A program made the position numbers and the translations under genes. From an uncultured Victivallales bacterium (GTDB taxonomy: Bacteria; Verrucomicrobiota; Lentisphaeria; Oligosphaerales; JAFGRS01), in NCBI GenBank assembly GCA_903837355.1, contig CAILUI010000053.1, forward strand, positions 19,756 through 83,755: a stretch of 64,000 nt of DNA, given 5' to 3'. The notes under the pieces were generated by a model. The model saw only the letters and a list, made by a program, of their open reading frames with translations, had not been told where the DNA came from and did not search any database. Below are positions 57,401 to 64,000 of the stretch, piece after piece. Position 1 is the stretch's first letter. The number at the start of each line of letters is the position of its first letter.

Positions 57401-58063
57401 CACGCCATCCGTGGTGGGGAACGCCGTCTCCTGGTGGCGCCACCGCAACCGCGGCAGGGCGCCGGCCAGCCCCGTCACCGCCGCAGTCACGACCATGGAA
57501 CCCACGGCGAAGCTGCCGCCGGCCGGGATCGTAAAGCGGAAATCGCCCCCGTGGCAGCGCCCGCTGAACTGGGCATCCGCAACCGTCAGCGTCACCGTCT
57601 TCCAGGTTCCCGTGTCCTCGAGATAGATCGGCTTCCCAGATTTGAACGCGCCGACCGCCTCGCGGGTGAGGCGGATGAGCGCGTCGCTCGAGTCGTACTG
57701 GAAGTCAATCGTTCCCGTCCCCGCGTCGAAGTACTCGACCCTGATCGCGAGACCTGGCATGGCGCCGTTTCGGAACGCCTCCTGGGTGGCCACGACGTAC
57801 ATGAACCCACTGGTGGCGACTCCGGGGGTGGCGGGCAGACTGACCACTGCCTCGCGTCCGCCCCGGGTCACCACCTCCAGCCGTTGTTCGACCTCCTCCG
57901 TGAGGATCCGCAGCCCCTTGTCCCCCGCTTGGTCGCCAAGGCTGAGACTAGCCTCAGGCGCTGGTTCCTGAGCCGGGCCGCGGGAGGGCAGTGCTACGAA
58001 CGCCAGCGCCAGCAGCAGACTGACCGGCAAGGCAGTGAAACAGCGATTACGGCGACTCCACAT
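54443..58063 (-). CDS. Giant secreted protein with two pectate-lyase-3 beta-helix domains between two copies of another module
   Basis: Signal peptide MWSRRNRCFTALPVSLLLALAFVALPSRG; EFGAKGDGVSDDTVAFQMALDAMAAAGGGTVFAPAGRY and AFGARKDGTSDDTEALQRALDTAARDGGGTVFLPGGIY; duplicated YFDxGTGxxDxxYDSSDA...WKT...GRCxGGDxRF modules at both ends. Confidence 0.88.
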   Translation of the reverse strand: MWSRRNRCFTALPVSLLLALAFVALPSRGPAQEPAPEASLSLGDQAGDKGLRILTEEVEQRLEVVTRGGREAVVSLPATPGVATSGFMYVVATQEAFRNGAMPGLAIRVEYFDAGTGTIDFQYDSSDALIRLTREAVGAFKSGKPIYLEDTGTWKTVTLTVADAQFSGRCHGGDFRFTIPAGGSFAVGSMVVTAAVTGLAGALPRLRWRHQETAFPTTDGVVAGYTVAEFGAKGDGVSDDTVAFQMALDAMAAAGGGTVFAPAGRYALRGNLTIPVSVTLRGEWAEPTPGRPLVGTVLQAYAGRGRLDGEPFISITYCAGLKDLAIWYPEQVADAIVPYPYCIKDAKGFGDNYTIENVTLVNPYQGIRFGPDFNELFYIKQVYGTPLAVGLRIENISDIGRIEWVRFNPDFWSDSGLPGAPAKGGPHAQWMYANGTGFRLYRVDWNYAAFLDIRGYRTGMETFSSDKGAPNGQVYGSSFTGCQTALRLVETLEPGFGFTHCVFEGEVGIQTEAAFSAALFCHSCTIQGSKAAASLGGKRASATLFQDCSFAGTVTRQAGNAVFLGCAFSATGGDHLVLESEVNAASVAGARFDGPPRFVNRSASTFVTLADEPLPASRLPRFAYPGTPVHTPSRVALYVVTDAAFGARKDGTSDDTEALQRALDTAARDGGGTVFLPGGIYCVRGHLSVPPNVELRGVHDVPHHPMGKGSTLALYAGRGEASGAPAIVLRERSGIRGMTCYYPEQRQFSEVPYPPTLQGRGAGVYVINTTVMNPYFLADFASYRCDDHYLDFVAGAPLRTGIRVGAGARNGQVRNAMFNPHYWWRSPYPDSLATVPGNDIFKAAVFQYANLEAFVFGDCENELQFQNFNFAARIGLHFITENGKGASGLVLGHGTDGSLAGIVFDGLGAAGLTLVNTQCDVYNPDRSSVRGYFETGRDFAGEVTLYNTSYWGGNPQYSVLAQAGTIRFELGHFNLYAAHRAAGGRIELTNVYLDRNAGSDPAFALGPGGSIQTRGCLLDQPYATGGTVDSRFDARSRDCVQLPDDATTIAVTLSNPQQIAGLSLMETGAESNCVPVTRAGRAAWVSLKELPGKTYFLYYRIEFPGFRDGKAPQVKMAVDYFDEGTGSFDVRYDSSDATITVYAATPGAWKTAGLFQLTDTKTWKTYECTVSDAVFAGRCNGGDLRFDVTGANVPPAVGSVRISRAE

Positions 58064-58270
58064 GGTCTCTCCCTCTGAGTTGGTTCCGTCACACCCCACC
58101 GGCGGGCCGCGCTCCTCGTCAAGATAGCGCCCCACGGCGCCATCTGCTTGGCCAGCCCTCATCAGCGCCGCAACTGGCGACGGCAGACAAGTGGGGCCAT
58201 GTTGACGACCGGCTCGCCTGCGCCCATCCGGCGAACCCATGAAGGCGAGAGACCGGCAAGGAGAGGGACC

Positions 58271-61200
58271 ATGAAGCTCGGAATGCTGCTGTTCGCGCTG
58301 GCGACCGTGACCGGCTGGGCCGCCCCGGCCTGGCACCAGGACCTCTATCTCGGCAACGACGGCTTCTGGCGGCAACGCTTCCCCATCGTTATCAGTAACC
58401 CCGGCGTGCGGGATCTGGTCGGCGAGTCAGTGGCGCTGCCGGTCGGCGACGCGCCGGGCCAGGTGCCGTTGGCCGGCTCTCTGGCCGATGGCCTCCGCCT
58501 CTGCACCGAAAGTGGCGCCGAGTTCCTCTGGGCCATCAGCGGGCCGGACGGCAAAGCGGTCCGCCGCGGACCGGTGCCGGCGGGCAGTACCCTCTTCGTT
58601 CCCGTCGAGTGCCCGGCCGGCGGCCAGGCCACCCTCTACCTCTATGTCGACAACCCCGCCGCCTGGCCCGTGGCCGACTTCCTCAAAGCCGCCCGCGGAC
58701 TGCGCAACGGCGGCTTGGAAGAGGGCAGCGGCGACGTCCCCAGCGAATGGACCCACGACAGCAACGATGACGCCCACCGGACCTTCTGGGTCACCGAGAC
58801 CCCGCACGCCGGCAAACGCTGCCTGAAGACCGTCGTCGCCGCCACTGCCGAGGCCAGTTGGATCGCCACGCGGCAACAGAGCATCCAGATCGTCGGTGGG
58901 GCGAAGTACCGCATGCAGGCCTGGGTGAAGGCGGAGGGTGTCAAGGGCGACACGGGCTGGTACATCCACGTCGGTAACGCGCAGAACATGATGATCATCA
59001 GCCCCATGCTCATCGGCGGCGAAGGCACGTACGACTGGAAGGAAGTCAGCACCGAGTTCACCGCACCGGCCGATGCCGATACCGCTGACCTGGGCACCGT
59101 CCTGCGCGGCACCGGAACGGCCTGGTTCGACGACGTCTCGCTGACGCTGCTCGACGCGACCGCCGTCACGATCACAGCCCGCGCCCTGCCGCCCGAACTC
59201 ATCCCCCTCCAGCAGGAACTGGGGGCGACGGCGCCCTGGCCGACCGGCGCCGACACCGAGGGCTGGGATTTCCGCTTCCCCGTCCATGCCATGAACCTCG
59301 GCGACCAGGCCCTCGACAGCGGCCTCACAGCCGTCGACATCTCGGGTGCCGTCGCCCGCCTCAACCGGCGCGTCGACGCCAGCGCGGTCCGGGTCATGGC
59401 CGGCAGCCAACCGCTGGAGTCGTACCGCCTGGGCGACCTCCTGCTCTTCCGCCAGCGCGTCGAACCGCGCACGCGGCAGACGCTCCACGTGTACTTCCAG
59501 GTAGGCAAGCCCGCTCCGGCCACCGCCGGCCAGCCCGGCGCCCGCCAGTATGCCGCCAACCCAGCCCTTCCCGGCGGCGAGACCCACGAAGCCATCACCA
59601 GCATCGCCCGGGCTGAGTACGCCCGCCTCCTGGAAAACCCGCTGAACCGGGTCCGTAACCCGAGCTTCGAGCAGGGCGAGGCCCTGCCCGACGCCTGGGC
59701 CGGCGGCGCCGAGGGCCAGCGCCCCGCCGGCGCACAGATGGCGACAAGCACCCCCGGACTCTTCGGCCAGCGCGGCGCGCGCCTGGTCATCCCGGCCGAC
59801 TCCCAGCCAGCCTGGACCGGCTGGCGTCAAGACGTGCCGGTCCTGCCCGAGAAGACCTACCTCTATTCGGCTTGGCTGAAGTGCGAGAACCTGGTCGGCG
59901 GACTCCAGCTCCACGCCCACTACCGCAATGCCCAGGGCGAGCTCTGCAAAGACCGCCAGCATACCAGCATCGGGCCCGCCATCGCCGGGAACACCGACTG
60001 GACCCTCCTCAGCGGCCTCTTCAGCATGCCGCCGGACATCGCCACCTTCCAACTCCACCTGACCATGCTGGCCACGGGAACCGCCGAGCACGACGGCGTC
60101 CTGCTCACCGAGGTCGTCCCCGCCCGCCTCGGCGCCCTGCAGACAAGACTGCCGGCAACCGTCAGCGGCCCGCTGGCCTGGCCGGTCAACGCCGTCGTCA
60201 AGGTCTTCCGCGATGACACCCCGCCTGTCGCAGTGCCGCCAGCCCGGATCACCGTCGCGCGCAACGAGCACGAACCGCTGCAGGTGGCGCTGCGCAGTCC
60301 CCAGGCGCTGGCCCAGGTGACCGTCAGCGTCGAAGCGCCCGTCGGCCCCGGCGGCGCCCGGCTGGCAGACCTCACGATCGGTGTGGTCGGCTACGTCCCC
60401 ATCGACAGCAAGACCAACTACTACAGCTCCAAGAGCCCGGCCTGGCACCGCAAGTTCCCCGGGGCGGACGGTGCCTCCGACGGCTGGCCAGGCTGGTGGC
60501 CGGATCCCATCCTGCCGCGGCAGAGCTTCGACCTCGCCGCTGACGCCACCCAACCCGTCTGGGTGACCTTCGCCGTACCCAAGGACGCCGCTCCGGGAGA
60601 CTATGCCGGTACCGTGCGCTTCAGCGCCGCCGGCAAGCCGGTGGCCGAGTTGCCCTTCACCGTGCACGTCTGGGACCTCGCCCTACCCGACGAAATGCAC
60701 CTCAAGGCGATCTACGACTGCCGCCAGGACGGCGCCCTCTGGCAGGTCCCCGGCAAGTCCCCCGACGAGACCCGCCAGGCCTTCTGGCGCTTCATGGCCG
60801 AACACCGGGTCTGCCCTGACTCGATCCGCCCCGAACCCAGTATCCGCTATGAAAACGGCCAGGTGGTGGCCGACTTCGCCGCCTTCGACAAGGCCGCGAC
60901 GTACTACTTCGACGAACTGAAAATGCCGCACGCCTACACGCCCTGGTTCTTCTACGGCTTCGGCTGGGGCCACCCGACCGCCGACCGCTTCGGCCAGGCC
61001 CCCTACGAAGGCAAGTACCCCTACGAGGGCGTCGACCGCCGCGTCCTGCGCCCGGAGTTCAAACAGGCCTACCAGGCGTGTCTCAAGGTCTACTGGGAGC
61101 ACATGAAGGCCAAAGGTTGGGCGAGCAAATGCGTGCTCTACATCTCCGATGAACCCTTCGACAACCAGCCCCACATCCGCGAGCAGATGAAAGCCCTCTG

Positions 61201-61879
61201 CGCCATGATCCACGACGTCGATCCGGCCATCCCCGTCTACTGCAGCACCTGGCACCACCAACCCGAGTGGGATGGCTACCTGAATGTCTGGGGCGTCGGT
61301 CACTACGGCGTGGTCCCGGCCGAGAAACTGGCTCAGCTCAAACAGGGCGGTGCCCGCGTCTGGTGGACCACCGATGGCCAGATGTGCACGGACACCCCCT
61401 ACGCCGCCGTCGAACGCCTGCTGCCGCACTACTGCTTCAGATACGGCGCCGACGCCTACGAGTTCTGGGGCGTCGACTGGCTGACCTACGACCCCTACGA
61501 ATTCGGCTGGCACTCCTACATTCACCAGAGCGGCCAACCCGGCGAGTCGTACTACGTCCGCTACCCCAACGGCGATGGCTTCCTCGCCTACCCAGGCTCG
61601 CCCATCGGCCACCCCGGCCCGGTCACCTCCGTGCGCCTGGAACAGGCCCGCGAAGGCGCCGAGGACTACGAATACCTCTACCTGCTGCGCGAACGCATCG
61701 CTGCCGCCAAGGCCGCCGGACGCGACACCGCCGCCGCCGCGACCGCCCTCGCGACGGCCCAGGACCTGGTCACCATCCCCAACGCCGGCGGCCGCTTCTC
61801 AACCCGCATCCTGCCCGACCCCGACGCCGTCTTCGCCGTCAAGGAAGGCGTGGCCACCGCCATCGAAGCCCTGCGCTGA
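58271..61879 (+). CDS. Secreted DUF4091-like glycoside hydrolase with carbohydrate-binding modules
   Basis: Signal peptide MKLGMLLFALATVTGWAAPAW; NGGLEEGSGDVPSEWTH and NPSFEQGEALPDAWAGG modules; C-terminal YPNGDGFLAYPGSPIGHPGPVTSVRLEQAREGAEDYEYLYLLRERI. Confidence 0.88.
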   Translation: MKLGMLLFALATVTGWAAPAWHQDLYLGNDGFWRQRFPIVISNPGVRDLVGESVALPVGDAPGQVPLAGSLADGLRLCTESGAEFLWAISGPDGKAVRRGPVPAGSTLFVPVECPAGGQATLYLYVDNPAAWPVADFLKAARGLRNGGLEEGSGDVPSEWTHDSNDDAHRTFWVTETPHAGKRCLKTVVAATAEASWIATRQQSIQIVGGAKYRMQAWVKAEGVKGDTGWYIHVGNAQNMMIISPMLIGGEGTYDWKEVSTEFTAPADADTADLGTVLRGTGTAWFDDVSLTLLDATAVTITARALPPELIPLQQELGATAPWPTGADTEGWDFRFPVHAMNLGDQALDSGLTAVDISGAVARLNRRVDASAVRVMAGSQPLESYRLGDLLLFRQRVEPRTRQTLHVYFQVGKPAPATAGQPGARQYAANPALPGGETHEAITSIARAEYARLLENPLNRVRNPSFEQGEALPDAWAGGAEGQRPAGAQMATSTPGLFGQRGARLVIPADSQPAWTGWRQDVPVLPEKTYLYSAWLKCENLVGGLQLHAHYRNAQGELCKDRQHTSIGPAIAGNTDWTLLSGLFSMPPDIATFQLHLTMLATGTAEHDGVLLTEVVPARLGALQTRLPATVSGPLAWPVNAVVKVFRDDTPPVAVPPARITVARNEHEPLQVALRSPQALAQVTVSVEAPVGPGGARLADLTIGVVGYVPIDSKTNYYSSKSPAWHRKFPGADGASDGWPGWWPDPILPRQSFDLAADATQPVWVTFAVPKDAAPGDYAGTVRFSAAGKPVAELPFTVHVWDLALPDEMHLKAIYDCRQDGALWQVPGKSPDETRQAFWRFMAEHRVCPDSIRPEPSIRYENGQVVADFAAFDKAATYYFDELKMPHAYTPWFFYGFGWGHPTADRFGQAPYEGKYPYEGVDRRVLRPEFKQAYQACLKVYWEHMKAKGWASKCVLYISDEPFDNQPHIREQMKALCAMIHDVDPAIPVYCSTWHHQPEWDGYLNVWGVGHYGVVPAEKLAQLKQGGARVWWTTDGQMCTDTPYAAVERLLPHYCFRYGADAYEFWGVDWLTYDPYEFGWHSYIHQSGQPGESYYVRYPNGDGFLAYPGSPIGHPGPVTSVRLEQAREGAEDYEYLYLLRERIAAAKAAGRDTAAAATALATAQDLVTIPNAGGRFSTRILPDPDAVFAVKEGVATAIEALR

Positions 61880-62024
61880 ACACCCACACCCCTGCCTGCG
61901 GGACGCTCTGTGCATGGACCAACCCGTGGCCACCATCGGTCCGCCGCCGCCCTCCGCCGACCCTGGCCGCCCGATCATGTCAGGATGGAACCCCGAAAGG
62001 GCGCGAAAGACGGGCGCTTGCCCT

Positions 62025-62110
62025 TGGAGGGCGAAGCTCCCCAGGCGCGCACGCGCCGCTGAGCCGCTGGCCGCCGGCCGCCGGCCGGATCTCCCAAACG
62101 GCTCACCGCT
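62025..62110. repeat. MITE-like inverted-repeat element, copy C (right end missing)
   Basis: TGGAGGGCGAAGCTCCCCAGGCGCGCACGCGCCGCTGAGCCG...CGGCTCACCGCT, ending abruptly at the start of the RHS-like ORF. Confidence 0.75.
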
Positions 62111-62989
62111 ATGGACCTCGTCGATGCGGGGACCGCTGCCGTCCTGGCCACTTACGAGTACGGTCCCTTCGGCAACACCCTCGTCGCCCCCGACCCCCCG
62201 GCCGACACCAACCCCATCCGCTTCCCGACCAAGCCCGCCGAGGCAGCCCGTCTGCCCGGTTCTGCCGCCGGTCCCGATCTCTACTACTACGGCCGTCGCT
62301 ACTACAGCCCGGGTCTGGGGCGGTGGACCAGCCGAGATCCGATTGGGGAGGATGGCGGGATCAACCTCCAGGCTTTCGTCCGCAACTCAGCACTGGGCAG
62401 CTTCGACGCTGTGGGCCTCTACGGGTATAACACGTCATTGACCGACAGCAATGACGTAGAGACCCGCTTCAGTAACTCGAGGCCCATCTGGCGGACGTGT
62501 AGCGGGCGAACCGTACGCGTGGGCGATATCGCGCTCGTCAAAGCCTACGTCGATGCCAATCTGACCACTCCGGCAGGCTGGGTTGAGCCGTTCATCACCG
62601 ATGCATCAGGGGCGATCCCTGGAGGACTCCCCGGGGGGCAGATCGGCGAACTCAGAAACCCTACGTATCTGGGAGCCGGTATCGTCATGAGGTTCACCCC
62701 AAGCGCGTCTTGCTGTCCCTGTGTGCACTCCGGCTGGCAGCAACGCATGGTCGCTCCCACGCCAGGTCCCGACTATGCATACCGTGAGACAGCGAGCGCG
62801 TACGATTTCCCCGGGACGATCTACCCCCTTGCCACCGCAGGGAGCGCGACCCACACGTATGCCCTGGAGTTCGTATGCGACGGGGAAGTGCGCGCGTCTG
62901 TCTCGTGGGGGTACACTACGACCATCACCTACCCTCACGGGGCCGCCACGACCGCTTCCGCAACCGTCGATCTGTTCGTCTCTTACTAG
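62111..62989 (+). CDS. RHS core C-terminal fragment with unknown C-terminal domain (detached RHS tip)
   Basis: LVDAGTAAVLATYEYGPFGNTL...LYYYGRRYYSPGLGRWTSRDPIGEDGGINLQAFVRNSALGSFDAVGLYGYN is a canonical RHS core end; about 180 aa of unrelated C-terminus; the rest of the RHS barrel is absent. Confidence 0.88.
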   Translation: MDLVDAGTAAVLATYEYGPFGNTLVAPDPPADTNPIRFPTKPAEAARLPGSAAGPDLYYYGRRYYSPGLGRWTSRDPIGEDGGINLQAFVRNSALGSFDAVGLYGYNTSLTDSNDVETRFSNSRPIWRTCSGRTVRVGDIALVKAYVDANLTTPAGWVEPFITDASGAIPGGLPGGQIGELRNPTYLGAGIVMRFTPSASCCPCVHSGWQQRMVAPTPGPDYAYRETASAYDFPGTIYPLATAGSATHTYALEFVCDGEVRASVSWGYTTTITYPHGAATTASATVDLFVSY

Positions 62990-63204
62990 CGGGAGCGCGT
63001 TTCATGCGATCGGGAGCGGTGGAGCCCAGCTTGGGCAGCAGGGCCCCCGCGACGCCTGTCGCTGACACGCACCACGCGGGACCTTTGTGCGCAGGGCACG
63101 GGGAGCGGGACGAACACAGCAAGTCGGGTCTCTTGAGCAAGCAGTCGCCCCTGCCGCGGTTCTGGCTCATCGGGCAGCTTGGCGAACAGGCGAAGGACGG
63201 AGCA

Positions 63205-63675
63205 ATGTCCACCGCACCGCGCGAGTCCGGCGTGCATCACACTCTGTATCGCTATGTCGGCGTGAACCTCCTCATGGGGGTGGTTGTCGCGCTTCTGTAC
63301 TCGCGGGAGTTCTATGAGTTCATGTATGTAAGACTGCCCTTCCGGTGCTTTCCCGACAGATCACATGTGTCCCTGATGCGGTTAGTGTGGTTCTTGTCAT
63401 TCCTGCTCGTAGTGCTGGGGGTTGCGGCCATCGGTTTCGTCTGGTTCCGCGTACACTGGCGGGCGCTAATGCCCTGCACTTTCCGGTGTGCGTGGCTTCT
63501 CAAGGCCACGTTCCTCCTTGCCTGGGCCGTTCTGGTGTCGGCTATCCTCTTCTCGAAGGCAGTGGCCGCACCAGTCCTGGGATTGCTTGTCAGATGCTTC
63601 TTCTACGGACACTCCTTCTTCGCGTGGCTTGGGAACACATACGCGCAAGTCTACGACCGCCTTCTGCCGCAGTAG
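63205..63675 (+). CDS. Small multi-TM membrane protein
   Basis: MSTAPRESGVHHTLYRYVGVNLLMGVVVALLYS...LVWFLSFLLVVLGVAAIGFVWFRV...WLLKATFLLAWAVLVSAILF...; several hydrophobic segments. Confidence 0.55.
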   Translation: MSTAPRESGVHHTLYRYVGVNLLMGVVVALLYSREFYEFMYVRLPFRCFPDRSHVSLMRLVWFLSFLLVVLGVAAIGFVWFRVHWRALMPCTFRCAWLLKATFLLAWAVLVSAILFSKAVAAPVLGLLVRCFFYGHSFFAWLGNTYAQVYDRLLPQ

Positions 63676-63853
63676 CAGCACGGCAGCATCCAGGGCCGCC
63701 GCACTCCCCATGCTTGCCAAGGCATGCGCACCATCCTATCTTGGTGCCATGGAAGGGACAGCACACCCGAAACCCCGGCACCCCCGAACTCGCGGCACCC
63801 CCTGGTCTCTGGGGCGCCGGAACGTGCGGCCCGCGAACGTCGGTGTAGTAGCG

Positions 63854-64000
63854 GGCCGTCGCTACTACAGCCCCGGATTGGGCAGGTGGGTGTCGAGGGA
63901 TCCGATTGGGGAGAGGGGAGGATCGAACCGGTTTGCATTTCCGGCGGGCGATCCCATTGACCGGACTGACGTCCTCGGGTTAGTTGGCCCGGGGTGGCCC
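63854..64000 (+). pseudogene. Second RHS core end, running off the window
   Basis: Frame reads GRRYYSPGLGRWVSRDPIGERGGSNRFAFPAGDPIDRTDVLGLVGPGWP; no RHS-like sequence and no start codon immediately upstream. Confidence 0.8.

Noticed and set aside
58427-60667. 746 aa minus-strand ORF opposite the DUF4091-like gene (also 29095-30999 -, 41594-43186 -, 56339-58078 +, 18734-20302 -)
   Set aside because: Same GC antisense artefact; no family motifs.
62875-63675. Full 266 aa ORF as one protein
   Set aside because: The N-terminal 110 aa overlaps the RHS-tip CDS in another frame; the internal start at 63205 is more plausible.
1-64000. tRNA, rRNA, prophage, integrase or transposase genes
   Set aside because: Looked for and not recognised; no structural RNA motif or mobile-element enzyme could be supported from reading alone.

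Overview
A 64 kb, very GC-rich bacterial window, gene-dense on both strands. The content suggests a PVC-like or otherwise polysaccharide-degrading environmental lineage, but taxonomy cannot be fixed from sequence alone. Housekeeping genes include leuS, an alpha-glucan phosphorylase, a SulP transporter, an RlmM-like methyltransferase, an RluA-type pseudouridine synthase and a U32 peptidase. Around these lie large secreted carbohydrate-active-type proteins (beta-propeller, DUF4838-like, DUF4091-like and pectate-lyase-3 beta-helix proteins), two URO-D-like proteins, Gfo/Idh/MocA oxidoreductases, sugar-isomerase TIM barrels and a glycyl radical enzyme. The most notable observations are: (1) a collapsed kdp locus at 23843-25162, in which KdpA (with its central filter-containing part missing), the KdpD N-terminus and the KdpE C-terminus are joined within 1.3 kb; (2) a family of about 110-176 bp inverted-repeat (MITE-like) elements in at least three copies, one bracketed by a 13 bp direct repeat; (3) a detached RHS-tip array at the right end, with two RHS core ends in direct repeat around an unknown C-terminal domain and a small membrane protein; (4) short-period intergenic arrays with 7-, 6- and 8-nt units, one of which supplies the 3' end of a CDS; and (5) a giant secreted protein with A-B-B-A domain symmetry. 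No tRNA, rRNA or CRISPR array was recognised. All family calls are from reading the translated sequence; no database search was run.
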